Below are positions 28,201-39,634 of a stretch of 64,000 bases of DNA, piece by piece. This stretch comes from Echinococcus granulosus (lineage: Eukaryota; Platyhelminthes; Cestoda; Cyclophyllidea; Taeniidae). The notes under the pieces are model-generated. The model ran no database searches, was not told the DNA's origin, and saw only the letters and a list, made by a program, of their open reading frames with translations. Numbering within the stretch: the stretch's first letter is position 1; each line of letters starts with the position of its first letter. The position numbers and the translations under genes are program-made. The stretch spans positions 341,656 through 405,655 of the forward strand of contig NW_020170429.1 in NCBI RefSeq assembly GCF_000524195.1, given 5' to 3'.

Positions 28201-31200
28201 AAACACGTTTTAGAATGAAAGAGGACGGAGATCCTTTACAGGTTAACATTTAACGGAGAAAAATTTATAATCGAATAAACTTTCGAACACCGAGTTTCAA
28301 AATAACGGACCAAATAGCATTTCAAAAATGACTTTAGCTGTGAACAAAATAAATTAAAACTTTCAACTACCAAAACGATGGGGTCCTTTTGGAGTCTGAC
28401 ATCACTATTTTCAAGAAAAATTTCCATTCTGTTACCGCTAAATTGGATACAAACTTAGGTACACTCAGCGTCCAAGTGACGTACCAGAGGCGGTGAGGAA
28501 GTAGGGCAGAAGATGAGGTACTGTATGGGGAGAAAGCCACCGGGTGGAGGACAAGAGGGGGTAAAATCGGTCCATAGCCATCTTTACATCCACGGATGTT
28601 TGAGGACATGAGGACACATCCGAAAGCTGTGAAGGCAGACCAATAACTCTGTCACGAGTACAAAGTAGGCCGAAGGACGAACTGCAGAAGGCAAAAGGGA
28701 AGGACATTACCAGAGACTAGCTAGCTGTATTGAAGCAGAAAGAATTCAAAACGGCGACCAAGCAGCCCCACACAAAGATCCAGAAGTGTGCTGAAGTCTG
28801 TTCATACCATCGAATGCTGCCGCGCTCAAAGCCCTTCTGTTCGTATGACAATGATACAGCGCATTATTCAATCAAATTCATTGATAAATTCGGAAGTCCT
28901 CCTATGGGAAAGATCATCGCATAATCGCTTTCGACTTGGAGTTAGTTCTAGCCAACCAAACTACCCTTTGGTAGTCGAGGTGTAAGATCGATCAAGGAGA
29001 GGACTGAAAGCAGGAAGGCTATTTAATTAAATCACATTCCTGCAATTTGGCTTTAAAATTGATAATATTAAGACCTAACAATGAAGCGCTTCTATACGCG
29101 AAAAATAAAGGTACGTCCATGCGTCTCCAGGAGCAACTTAGGCGCTAGACTACACATCATCCAAACGTAAATACGAACTCACCTGAGAAAGGGCAACTGC
29201 TCAAATCGGTCCTGCACGACTCGACAAAGCTCGGAGGAGGGGGAGGAATCGATGAAGGGTAAAGCGGGGAAGACATTGACTCCAGAAGGGAGGAGAGAGG
29301 GTTCACGTGAGAGGGCGTGGATACGACTCATTGTTGCCGCGCTGCACCAGTCTGTGTGACCCTCCAGTTCCAGTCGAGTTCGTTGGTACTGCCACAGCAA
29401 TTGATGCAGCCGGCTCTGGGTAAAAAGGAAGGCGAATTTCGCAAATGCGTAGTGTACACGACAAAAGAAGGGAAAAAGGAAGCGATTATCACCTCGGCTT
29501 CAGCGATGAGGATGGGATTTGGAGCTGCGGACGAGTCCTGCTCGGTGAGATCAGTTGTAACAGGAAGGGGCGATTTTATCTCCCTCGGCAAACTCAATTG
29601 AACGCCCATGGGCTCGGCGGAGGCTAAAAGAAGTGGAGCAAGAAATTAGAATTGACAATTGATTAAGATATGTATTTGAATTCAAGATTATCAAAGGCTT
29701 TGAGGAACAAAAAAAGAAGCTACCATTGGAAAAATAACCATAACAGAAGTGAGAGCAAAATTAAATGACTCCTTCGTTGGCAGTTGCAGGAAAGTAAATT
29801 CACCGATACCAGGAACGTCGTTTGAGAGGCAAAGCGGCAGTCAGATAGGACGGTGAATACACGCAAATAAAATGTTAAGTTCGTTTTGAAAACACAAATT
29901 AGATGGTATGGAAACACTTCAGATACGTAAAACTGTCAATCAGATGGTTATGCAAAATTTACCGCAACTAAAACTTATTTAAGAACATTAAAGGGTTTAA
30001 TCAACATATAATACAATAAATAAGGATAGCTATATTCCCGACGGTGATTTTTCTACCAAAAAAGAACGGTCCAGAATCGCTCCTTTACTAAATTGCCTTA
30101 TTTTACGCAGGAAAGATTGTTATTATCAGGACAAAGTGAAGAATAGGGAGGTTTTCATTCCGAAGATAGTGCATGGATGAAGAAGCAAAGCTTATGCATG
30201 ACTAAGCACGAAAAGTATTTTAAGATTCAACCGAAAAAAACTTGAAGTACTTTCAAATTGGTCTCTATAAATGCCTTCCATAACACCATTAAGAAGAGTC
30301 TTTCAAAAACTAACAGATTAAACGGCCAAAGAGCTAAAAAACATTGACCTCAAGAGCAGCAGTAATCGACGCGAAAGTGGGCACAGGGTAGAAAGAGTAA
30401 GTCATTTACAATTGAAAGCGAATAAAATCGCGCAAATTCAACCACTCCCAATCCAGAATTATAATAGGACAGTAACGTAACGGAGCAAACCATCCAACCT
30501 TTATTCGCTGCGTACAACGCTTTCGCCGTCTCCAAGAGAACCGTTCGGAGAGCATCCCGAGTGATGAAAGGTCCTTCCTGCTCTTCTGTCCCCTCCAGCG
30601 CTGTCACTTCCTGTGCCCTCCGCAGTCTCTTCATTGCCGAAAAGGAGACCCCAGAGTTCTCACTAGCCCGCTTCGAGGGGCGAGGTGTGATCAGTGAGTG
30701 TTTCAACTGCTCCGCATCCGGTAACAATTGCATCAATCGTGAACGTACATGCGCCGGCGCTTGTAGCGCTGATGGGAGGTACAACATAAACTGTGTAATT
30801 TCATCATCTGTGCGTCGTAGCGACAAAAGAGATGCAGGTCCATCAAAACGCAGACCAGGGACGGCAATGAGGGGAGGAGAGAACGCAGGTTGTCGATCTT
30901 GCAGCAACCACTGCGCGGCTTCATCGAAACAGCTGAGAAGCCAAGGGTGAGAGCAGAGGCGCGCACCCGCTGACAGACAGATGAGGAGATCAGAGAGGTG
31001 ACCCGACCTCACTGCACGTTCACAACTGAAGATGGCGGAAAAAGCGGTTTTAAATCGCAATAAGAAAGTAAAGCACACATAAACAATAAAAAACGAATTA
31101 CGTTTTATCGGTTAGAATGCGGTCGTGGAGAGCGCGTTGTTGGTCGGTTAGATGGTCAGAGATGACATCAATCCGAACTAGGTCCTCTATTCGATTACTA

Positions 31201-34200
31201 CTTCTCGTTGCTGATTCATCCTCATCTTCATCCTCTTCCTCATCAAGAAAGCGATAGAGGAAGGGTTCTAAGGCTCGCACTACCTCGTCCCGCGTTGCCA
31301 CAGCACCCTGCTCTGGTTTAATCAGGGATGCCTGTCGCACTACCTCTTCAACAAAGCTACTATCGTCATCGCCAATATTGCAAGATGACTGAAGGAGGAG
31401 ACTGAGGAGGGTTTTCAGATGAGCAGTACGAGGTTCGTAGAGGTCGGTGAAAATGCAGACACGTTGGCGGGCGGAGGGCAGGAGTCGGTGGAGAAGAAGG
31501 CGAACAAGATCGGGGAAGATAGAGGTCTCTGAGGGGTGGTGTGCGGGATTGGTGTTCCCAGTCGATAACTCACCCGTAATTCCACCACAACTGCCGATGA
31601 CATTGCCCTGTTCGCTTGTGCCCGTGTGCGAAATGGTCGTGTTGTCACCATGCAACGGTGAAGGATTGATGAGGTGTTGAACCTGTTAAACAAGTGTAAT
31701 GTGCATTCAGCGTTTTTAAAAGAAATAAATTCCGACAAACGCGAAACCGCCAACTCTTAACCCAAAACACCAAGCACACCGCTTGCCTTAACTTCCTCGA
31801 CGCTGGACCAAAACCCCAACCACTGAGAACCAAATAAGCGAAAATACCGGGAAAGTAGTGATCTGAAGATGTAATCATGAAAATTTGGGATCACATCAAA
31901 GTTTAAGCATATCCAATGCCTCTTGTCCCGATTCAAACCGTTCTTCACCGAAGGCACATAGACCAAACCTTTATCAGCAAAATAATTTAACGGTAGTTCC
32001 CCAAAAGAACGTTGCGTTCAAAGTTCAGTTTACTCTAAAGAGTTAACCAAGCACTAGATTTGCGAAATGGATGCAAAAATTTATAAGGATGAAGTGAAAA
32101 TAACCAAGATATGTTAGAATGACCAAAATTATACCAGAATTTAGGTCTCCCCGCATTCTAAGATTATCTTTATAGCGAATTTTTTCTAAAACAACGCTTT
32201 CTAAATATGTGCCGATAGATAAGATCCTAGTTATGACAAAGAACAGGAAAGTTCGTTCAAGAATATTTCACAGTATTTAGTTCTCGAAAGCGAGAACAGA
32301 AGACGAATGACGTCCTTGATGTAACCGACTCCTACCCAAAAAACATTTCACAAGATCTACAAATTCAGCTGCATGCAGCGCAGAACCAAATCTTCGTCGC
32401 TACCAAGGCAACCGTCCCTGAAGATGCCCCATTCAGCTGGTAAGGGAGCACGCTAGAGCCAAATGGCCTAAGCTGTAAGGTGACAAATTAAGTAGGATAT
32501 GGGAGACTTTAGGATTCGCAATAGTAAGCAACAAAGAAGAAATACAAGTGCGTATCACAGGATTTTAAAAACTATTAATAGAATGAACTCAGGTCGTCTC
32601 ATGAAAACAATCGAACGAGTAAATTAGGTCGGAAAGTTTAATTCACTATTTGCCAGTGAAAAATTAAGCGAGAACAATCTTGAGAATTAAAATATGGACT
32701 AAACTTTCGGATACAAGGCGATTCAGAAACGCTATTAGATTCGCTTAGTTTACGTAACTAAGCTCCAGTGAAGTCACTATAGTAACAGGAGCATTCATTG
32801 AAGCAAGACATGCACGGCGAATTGACAATCACTATTGAGGTATCATTTAGTTGCCAAAAAAAAGTCCCAACCCCATCGTGTGTGCCAACAGACATTGCAA
32901 AGGGCGAAAGCGAAACGACGCTGAAGGGATCGGTAAACAACTGAGTGACGAGATTAACAAGCAAAAGTGAAACGCGTGCATCCACCTAAGACAACCACCG
33001 GTCTTGTACAAAATCGATGCGATACTTCCACACCTTCGATAACAATCCAGATGGTAATTCGTTTTCTTTCGATTTGTACCGATATGCGTGGCGCAGAAAG
33101 GTGTGAACGAAGAACAAGAATTTGAACAATTCTAGAAGATCGACTGAAATTAGCTGAAGGGTGATAAATGAATCGCCCATAAACGAATTTTAGCTTTTAA
33201 GTCTGGCAGCATAGATTAATCACCACTCCTGGACAATGAAAAAACCTCACTGGTGGTACGCATGGCACGAACTCGAAACAAGCACCATCAATTATTAAAA
33301 GGAAGTAAATTTTAATGTATGAACTTCTGATGGACTTAAGATCCAATCTTGGATGATTTTAACAAAGCTTTTGACGCCACTGATGCGCCTGGATGCACCG
33401 ATTCCGTTTTTGTTGTTAATAATTCTTTTTATTGCAACGATGTGGATGATGCAACAGTGTGAACAATTTTGATGAGGTTAGTAAACTTGGTAGATCGGGC
33501 AAATTCAGACGAAGGATGATAAAAATCGGCCGAAAAAGGTGAGGCAGATTTAAATAATTTTAGTGGGTTAGCTTAGCGTTTTTGTCTGACCGCCATTTCT
33601 AGTAGTGACAAAATTTGCTTATTTAGCACTCAATTGGCAAAAGCTAAACTGTAATGACCTTGAAACAGTATGGGGGTTATCGACCACCAAAAAAGGGAGA
33701 CCTGGAAAAGGGGATAAATAATACCCCGGGTCATTGAGAAGGAGGTAAATAAGGAGATTTAGTAAACCTCGAAGCCAATTATTCCTGTAATTACGCTAAC
33801 AAGAACAGTTGATGACAGGTCAAGTAAAGGAGACAAAATAAAAGGTATCGCGGCTGATTTCAAAAAAAAGGAATCTAAGCCGGCTGAGTTACATTCAAAT
33901 AGCCTTGGGATATCTTGGACATTGATAAATAGGGCTCTGTCAATAAGGCTTGACTTTTAATTACCTAGTAAATTCAACAAATAATTTAATGAAGCATTTG
34001 AAAAAAGGTTGCCGATGTCGATATACTTTGTATTCAATGAGGAAATATATCAACACCCCCGCCCCTCAAGAATTAATCTAAAATGCACTCCATCAATATT
34101 TCAAATGTAGAAAGGGAGATGATGGAAAGGTGCGGCAATAATTTTTCCGGTCTTACGGAATTCAGCACAAGCATTTGCCGAAGATAAAGAGGAGTACTCG

Positions 34201-37200
34201 GAAAAACCATATGAAAAAGGAAATGAATACACCCGAAGAGATCAGTGTTAAGAAGAAACTCGACAGGAAATGGGAGAAAGCTAACCAAAGCAAGCGTCAA
34301 CAACGCTGGCTAATCACCAACTAGCAATGGACCAATCAACATATTTGGAGATATAAAAGGAACGCACAGGACGAGAAAATGTCAAACGCTAGAGAAGAGA
34401 AGAATAGCAAGGGGATTCATTCTATTCAAAGAGGAGCAAGTAGTGACTGAATTTTAAATGTAAAATAACCAGCTGACGGAAGAACTAGCTGTTTAGAAAT
34501 TCAACAAGGATAGCATAGGATCAAGATGATAAACTAATCGAATGTCACGTAAAATGTTTGGCTTCAAGTAAAAAAAAAACGAACAATCGTCCAAGGTTGA
34601 TTCGATAATTAACCCCAAATTAAGTAAATGAGGAGTGAAGTTAGCAGTGCAGCAAAGCCATGGGTTGGAAACAAGACACCGAAGGAGACGGGAGACACTG
34701 ATCTAATGGTACACTTGAAGATAACGTATTTGTGAGTCCAAGATGCAAATAAAGTACCTCAAACCAGGCGTCAAAGAAAGATCAAAAGATTAACAAGAAA
34801 GTAATGCTTACACCAGATTCGATGAAAGCTTACCTGATCCAGAATGACCAAATGCCAGTGCACACCCTCAAATCTCGAGGGTCGTGACTTCAGCGCCGCA
34901 TAGGTCGTCAGGCAGATGTGGATACTCTGTTGGGCAATGCCCAACTTCAAGCGTCGCCCAGTGCCTCCACGCGAGTTGGCTAGCACGCAGTGGACGCGGA
35001 GGCCCGGGCACACCGCAGCGAGGCGGGCGCGCCAGGCGGGCAGAAGGACGGTAGGGCAGATAATGAGGTGGGGTCCCCAGTCACCAATACCGTTACCATC
35101 GGCATTGGACACCGCCAACTGGCCAATGTGAACGGCAAGACAGAGCTCCGCATCGGCGGAAGGCATGGAGTAGGTGACTAGGCAGGTGGGCACTTGGTGA
35201 GAGTAGGTAGCGCTCAGCCACGAGACCCCAGAATCTGTTGGGAAAGGAGGATAAGTTTGGGAGATTCATTACTGTCGGCATCTCACTTGTGAAGATGCAC
35301 TGTCAGCGTCGCTGTGGTCATAATATTTCAACTTTCACTTTGTTAGGGTACCTACTTTGAGAGTAGGTCTTAAAATTATTAAGCATGGTGGGATTACAAA
35401 CCGGCTAAAAAACCTTTAACCATTACGGGTTTTCATACTCGCAATTTTGGCAAAATCTAACGTTTATCTTCAACGTCCAAGGTTTACTGCTTGACCAGCG
35501 AGCTGATTTTGAGTCCGACACGGAACAACCAATTTCCACAATGCATCATATTTAAAATTTTTTTCGCAGTAGTTACATTTAGACGTAAAAGTCGAGCTTT
35601 CGCTCGAAGAAACTTGAAATCCTTAATTAACAAACGACTTTTTCCCAACGCCCGAGTAATCTCGTGACGATGACAGGATCGCAGTGATAACTTTCTGAAA
35701 TTTGTTAACAATAACATTTTAAAGTAATAAAATCGACGGGTAGTCTCCAAGCCAGAAACGAATTGTGCAAATATCGACTGACGGTACCAATTAGGGGAAA
35801 AACAAGGGTCCCTAATAATGTCAGGTATTTCAACAGAAAGATTAGAAAACTTGACGACTTATTAATGATGCCTTAACTTCAAGTACGTCGTGCTGTTATT
35901 TTCGTAACAAAAATATTCAACGTCCCCCAAAACAATGATAATTTTTTAAAGACCTCGTCGCAAGCAGAACAAATACTTCTAATTAGGCCTCCGCGTTTGT
36001 AACAGTTTGCATGAGCAAATACCTTTGCAATAACAAGTCAGAAAAACATTGAGTAATAATGAAACCTGTTCAAACTAGTTTCACCTTAAACCGATACGAA
36101 AAATGACAAAAGTCGGTCCACAGAAAATAAAAAAGATACTAGCACTTACAGCAAAATAAGATCAACGATAGAAGTAACGCAGCTAAACGTTCATGGGAAC
36201 ACGCGACAGGGTATGAGAAGAAACGGCACCGACATGGGCAGCGGTCAAAGTTAAGCCCTACGAGTACTTTAAGCGAAATAGGTTACAAAATAGACGTATC
36301 CAGCAAGAGAGAGAGAGTGGGGGTAAGGGGTTGACGAGACGGGTGGGCGTAGAGACCAACCACCAAAAGATTGGCAAATGTAATTACATGCAATAGATTT
36401 TACCACTTTCAAAAAAGGAAGAATCAACGATAATAGGTAACGACGGGAAGTCCCAAACTCATTGAAAGAACCTAATAAGTAAAGAGTAGATTTGAAGTTA
36501 AATCAACTGGTGCAAAGTCAGCGGCAGAGAAAGGGATTTGAAGCAGATGGCGTTATTATCTGCTGCATTAAACGCAAGACGTCATGGAACGGAAATACGA
36601 TAAAACCCATTCCATTTCGAAAAGTATGGGTAAAATTGAAAGATATCCGAAAACGCCAAAAACGGCTTTGAAGAAACTATGAAAAATCTACTTCAAAGCG
36701 ATAAGAAAAATTAAAAAAAAAACAAGCTGAAAATAGCCAGGTACCACGATTCTAAACTAATAACCTCCCCACTTCTAAAACAAAAGCTTAAAATAACAAT
36801 AGAAACAAGGTTTCTTGTTGGGAAAAGTTACAAAAATAGACAACCTTAGCTACCAAATTATGTGATACAAGGAGAACTCATTAGCTTGAGGTGGCAAATG
36901 GAATATGGGCATGTTAATAATTAAGGCATTAGTTTTGTCAATGAAACATGAAAATATAAAAATGGTCTCTAAAAGACCCACAACAGTACAGAAAAAATCA
37001 AAGCGGGAGAAACACTGATTGAAGTTCAAGGACAATAGACGGAAATCCAATTTAGGATTCTTTTCAGAGGTCCACATACTGACCCAATGACTTCTGTTCC
37101 ATTTCCAAAAAGACTGCCGAACTGAACACTCACAGAGATTAGAGGTGGGCAGAAAAGGCACTCGACAGGTAGGTCCAAAAGCAGGCAAACGCGACTGAAG

Positions 37201-39602
37201 GAGACGTCTGGAGGGAGCCTGTGTCCTCCAATGTGACAGTTTTCGCGCTCTTCTAGCCAATTCGCCGGGCGACAACGTCACCGGCATCGCTGCCGAATCG
37301 GTTGTAGAATTCCAGAGATGCGCAGCCGCCGTTATCGATGAAGAGGCCACTGAAACTTCCGAGTCGGAAGGACACCCATCAATCTCCATGGAGTCAGCTT
37401 CTGCCGACGTCTCCGATCTCACTTCACCCTCCCTATCTATCTCATCATCCAGCACCCCATCAGCCATCACGTCCATAGTTTCATCGTGGGGTGAACAGCC
37501 GTTCACAAGAGCAGGGCGGTTAGATCGACGTAAAGGCTGCCGACGGCGTACCGGAATACCATCTGACCCGTTCATTCCGAGAGCGGAGGGGATGATGGGA
37601 TGGTAGCCAGGGGGTAGAAGCTGCCGAAGGGGCAGTGTTGCTTCGTGGCGAAGAGCGTTCACGATCGATTGGTAGGACGATTCCTGTGGAGAGATAACGG
37701 GTGTCATTAGTTAAGATGTACACATTCATGCTCAAAAAAGTGGATCAGGCAATTACACCGCATCTAGTGTGGTAAAACATGGGTGTACTCACAACTGAGA
37801 ACGTGTGATGGCGATCGTGAGCGATGACCTTGAATAACCTCAAGCCTAGATGAGTATCGATAATTGCTTAATGGATTATAAAGCAGTTAGTCACGATGGC
37901 ATAAGAAAAAAAAACACGCCTCAATGCAGCAGATTTATGGGAAATGTTTAAGATTTCATGAGAAAGAAATGAGAAAGCGATTTAATCAAGTGAGGTGAAC
38001 TCGAATTACCATTAATTTAAATGGTTCAGGAGACTACTCCAAATACTCATCATACATAAAACTTATATTCTTAAAGGGTGGAAATTTATCAAATGAGTAC
38101 CCAATTTCAGCAAAACATCTATTTCATCGTTCAATATCCTTAGCATCTGACTTAAAATACGTTGAGCAATCAGCATTGATAAGTGTTAAACACTCACCGT
38201 ATCCCAAGTGTGCGGTTCAGTAAGGGGAGGTTGTAGAGGCCATCCATTAGACAAATAGGGCTCTAAGACCTCATTCAGAGGTAAAGTAGCGTCAGAAATG
38301 AGTTGAGATAAATCTTCCTGATCCGTGGCCAACGTGGAGGCCGCAGAGGAGTCAGTGGACACAGAAATCTGGTCTTCGCTGTCGCCCTCACTGTGTGAGG
38401 AGTCCAGTGACATCGACGCTACTGTCCCCGTAAGTGATTGCAGACCGCACGAGAAGCCATCGGGACTGAATTGCACCCCCGCATCTGGGAGACTCTCGAC
38501 ACTTCCGCTAAGGGTACTACTAGCACTACTTCTTGGAGGTAACCACTCCTCATCCACCCCCTCCTCCTCTAGAACCACAGTCGATACCAGCGGTATTGCC
38601 TGTTTTGACGCTGAAAGAGGAGGTGAGGTCGGCGGACGCGATGACCGAGAAATTGCCTCGGACATCCAATTAGCACCGACATCAGTGAATTGAGTGAGGA
38701 AAACGCGGTTCCGTCGTAACGCTGCACACCACTGGCGCTGTTCGGAGAGAAGTGAAAGCGCTCTCGCGGTCTCTGAAACGCCCGACCACCAGTCTTGCAC
38801 CATTTTGGCAATCATTGCAGCGCCACGTCGGCGCAAATCCTCCAGCTCCTCTTCGTTCCTTCGAGCTAACTCTGAACCGATCATGCAGAACATCATGGCC
38901 GCGTCGGCGAGCTGGAAGTAAAGGGGAATTAAATGCTTATCGTGTTTTTTTGCGGGACCTCACCTTCTTTGCGATGGCCTTCTTCCACAGCCGCTCCTGT
39001 CTGAAGTCTTCAGCTAGCCAACGGGCCTCCTCCAAAAGATGGTCCCAGTGGCAGAGTGGCTGTGAGGGTTCCATCACCTTTGGCAGTCGGTTCCGCGACC
39101 ACAAACCACGTTTAATAAGTTTGTTGACCTTTTTAATTACAGTGGCTTCACGCTCCGCCTCCATCGCTATTGTGTATCTGCCTTCTGGCCGTTCCGGAGC
39201 ATTCAGAACGTCACTAAACGACGTTAAATGTTTGGTCTGATTAAGAGCAGAATTGGGTATTAGGACATAGTGCTGGAGGGATGAGATGTCTGATTGCGGG
39301 ACGATAGAACGCGGCAAATGCAAGTTCGGCACTCGGGAAGCTGTTTTTTTGTTGCCGGAGGAAAGTGGGAAATGAGACTGTTGACCGTGTTTTATTTGAG
39401 CTGCGTCAACATCAAGAACTGGGAGGTGGGAAGATGGAAGTAGGGAATTTTCCAAATCGAGTAGGGATACATCCTGATGAATAGCATCAATGTTATGGAT
39501 GATGGACTGGAGGATGTTCTCATCGCAATCCAGGGAAAGAAACTGGGTTTGAGACTCGTTAATCATCTGTGACCCCTTCGAGGGACGCCGTTTGTGAACC
39601 AT
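5388..39602 (-). CDS. EP400/Domino-like SWR1-family chromatin protein with a degenerate ATPase
   Basis: EP400/Domino proteins are the Snf2-type subunit of the TIP60/NuA4 and H2A.Z-exchange complexes in the nucleus. Coding exons on the minus strand: 39602-38964, 38911-38198, 37683-37134, 35234-34834, 31682-31102, 31025-30499, 29623-29493, 29415-29183, 28681-28485, 27408-26928, 25261-24760, 23906-23490, 22235-21695, 20757-20249, 18170-18039, 16091-15839, 13293-13037, 11398-10982, 10532-10158, 10084-9851, 7798-7541, 5774-5388. All phases join, giving 8736 nt and about 2911 aa. Domains: HSA at about 185-260, Snf2 lobe 1 at about 620-970, lobe 2 at about 1325-1530, SANT at about 2170-2255, then a low-complexity tail. 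The P-loop and the catalytic Glu of motif II are absent, unlike human EP400. The chosen ATG at 39602 has A at -3 and G at +4, and a strong acceptor 29 nt upstream. Human EP400 has a much longer N-terminus, so upstream coding exons may be missing. The least certain junction is the 26928 donor (AAA|GTACGG). EP400 is favoured over SRCAP because a SANT domain follows the ATPase. Confidence 0.85.
5775..9850 (-). other. Introns 20 and 21 with exon 21 between them
   Basis: Two introns (7799-9850 and 5775-7540) flank exon 21 (7541-7798). They are AT-rich on both strands. Several open frames of 60-100 codons occur in them, but none has family similarity or splice context, and they are treated as chance. 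Confidence 0.5.
13294..15838 (-). other. Intron 16 of the EP400-like gene (2.5 kb)
   Basis: Donor AAG|GTCAGT and acceptor TTCCACAG, phase 1, joining to form an Asp codon. The intron carries two short plus-strand open frames with protein-like composition (14411-14530 and 15077-15244), described in the findings. Confidence 0.6.
15839..18170 (-). other. SANT/Myb-like domain (exons 15-16)
   Basis: Exon 15 (18170-18039) ends with PLEWSPLEEAALLM. Exon 16 (16091-15839) runs through LQDIPLNG and MPNFRLVEFFLNNF to YRSCRQCLLAYYRIL. Together they match the EP400 SANT pattern EW...ED.ALL...LELPLNL...PNW.LV...YRSS.QC..RYE. The tryptophan pattern is partly replaced by Phe. In EP400 this domain contacts histone-acetyltransferase partners such as TIP60. 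It is one of the best-conserved parts of this gene. Confidence 0.8.
18171..20248 (-). other. Intron 14 of the EP400-like gene (2.1 kb)
   Basis: Canonical donor CAG|GTGAGT and acceptor TTATTCAG. Apart from the CA/CG dinucleotide run at 18268-18304, about 100 nt upstream of exon 15, I see no supported feature. Confidence 0.6.
18268..18304. repeat. Mixed (CA)n/(CG)n alternating tract
   Basis: Six CA steps lead into TACGCGCGCGCG and then AGCACACGTACATA, so almost every step is a purine/pyrimidine alternation. Such tracts are prone to Z-DNA and to length change. It lies within the intron 5' of the SANT exon. Confidence 0.8.
20249..23906 (-). other. Post-ATPase linker exons 12-14
   Basis: Exon 12 (23906-23490) is acidic and ends in EDEITDENDLPIEDAFKLP. 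Exon 13 (22235-21695) starts LWVPSFFEDPEF, so the spliced protein has PLW-P, the counterpart of the PLWTPP element of EP400. A basic segment APPAKKRKL, likely a nuclear localisation signal, and an alanine run of about nine residues follow. Exon 14 (20757-20249) is Thr/Ser/Gly/Ala-rich with ISIPRPFCSRDLRAIAGG. Donors and acceptors are canonical and phases agree. Confidence 0.7.
24760..27408 (-). other. Snf2 lobe 2 (helicase C) exons 10-11, degenerate
   Basis: Exon 10 (27408-26928) has GKIQRLRSLLLDL, then RPRVIFLLCHRTAFLDLLAA matching motif IV (RVLIFSQ...DILE). LLHARSPPLSVAGLRTGPDT lies where motif V has STRSGGxGINL, and VICDADWRKD matches the FYDxDWNP element. Exon 11 (25261-24760) has LLQAYRLVTEWESGDSVEAR and LLQAYRLV aligns with IYRLVxxxSIEEKLL. 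The GGxGIN signature and a clear QxxxRxxR arginine-finger motif are not recognisable. The exon 10 donor (AAA|GTACGG) is atypical and is chosen because it restores phase. Confidence 0.75.
28485..29623 (-). other. Insertion between ATPase lobes (exons 7-9)
   Basis: Three short exons (29623-29493, 29415-29183, 28681-28485) encode the spacer that in EP400-type proteins splits the ATPase. Exon 8 contains SRLHQLLWQYQRTRLELEG and FVPALP-like hydrophobic segments. Exon 9 has KMAMDRFYPLLSSTRWLSP and ends so that the split glycine codon joins exon 10 to give SGKIQRLRSLLLDL, matching the DSGKLxxL lead-in to lobe 2. Phases 1-0-2-1 are mutually consistent. Confidence 0.7.
30499..31682 (-). other. Snf2 lobe 1 end and insertion exons (5 and 6)
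   Basis: Exon 5 (31682-31102) opens with a Ser/Thr/Gly-rich stretch. It then has RQRVCIFTDLYEPRT at the place of motif III, LEPFLYRFL matching the PFLLRR element, an acidic run (EEEDEDEDE), and ISDHLTDQQRALHDRIL matching the RLSxRQxxLYxD element. Exon 6 (31025-30499) continues with RSGHLSDLLICLSAGARLC and SHPWLL, the counterpart of the RICNHPGL element, then GLRFDGPASLL. The junction is in phase 2 and joins exactly. Length and order follow EP400, but sequence identity is low. Confidence 0.75.
31683..34833 (-). other. Intron 4 of the EP400-like gene (3.15 kb, the longest)
   Basis: The intron separates the two halves of motif II (DQ|VQ). It is AT-rich, and I see no nested gene. Donor CAG|GTAAGC and acceptor TTTAACAG are canonical, and both flanking exons are in phase 0. 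Confidence 0.6.
34834..35234 (-). other. Snf2 lobe 1 exon lacking Walker A and the DE of motif II
   Basis: The exon encodes residues 635-768. The frame GVSWLSATYSHQVPTCLV aligns with the GLDWL...NGILADE region of Snf2 proteins. Where the family has DEMGLGKT, this protein has TYSMPSADAEL (655-665), with no GKT. Motif Ia follows intact (WGPHLIICPTVLLPAW), then CPGLRVHCVL and ICLTTYAAL. The exon ends in HLVILDQ (Asp767-Gln768), and with the next exon motif II reads DQVQ, where EP400 has DE-x-Q. Conserved flanks make a wrong frame unlikely. ATP hydrolysis is not expected. Confidence 0.8.
35235..37133 (-). other. Intron 3 of the EP400-like gene (1.9 kb)
   Basis: AT-rich sequence with no supported exon or element. 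A short GA run occurs at about 36307-36317. Donor CT|GTGAGT at 37134 and acceptor CCCAACAG before 35234. The split codon (T+AT) encodes Tyr635 of the motif Q region. Confidence 0.6.
38750..39060 (-). other. HSA domain (exons 1-2 of the EP400-like gene)
   Basis: Residues from about 185 include HWDHLLEEARWLAEDFRQER, the diagnostic HSA pattern. A basic stretch of the KKAIAKK type follows, split by the 53-nt intron at 38912-38963, and a charged helix (ARRNEEELEDLRRRG) continues in exon 2. In EP400, SRCAP and Swr1 this domain binds actin-related proteins and actin. It is well conserved here, in contrast to the ATPase, which suggests the protein still scaffolds an actin/Arp module. Confidence 0.85.
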
Positions 39603-39634
39603 TCTTACAGAAACCAAGTTGAATTTTAAGACTG
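39603..39634 (-). other. Splice acceptor just upstream of the EP400-like start codon
   Basis: On the minus strand CCCTCTTTTTCAG ends at 39632, and the ATG follows at 39602 with 29 nt between. No upstream exon was found in the next 2 kb. Two readings are possible: a spliced-leader trans-splice acceptor, or the acceptor of an internal exon whose upstream partner I failed to see. The frame upstream of the ATG stays open to the acceptor, so the second reading cannot be excluded. Confidence 0.45.

Noticed and set aside
30561..30950. 129-codon plus-strand frame
   Set aside because: Antisense shadow of exon 6 of the EP400-like gene. Cys/Ser/Arg-rich composition typical of reverse-complement coding DNA.
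38325..39240. Plus-strand frames antisense to exons 1-2
   Set aside because: Antisense shadows. The minus strand encodes the HSA domain with consistent splicing.
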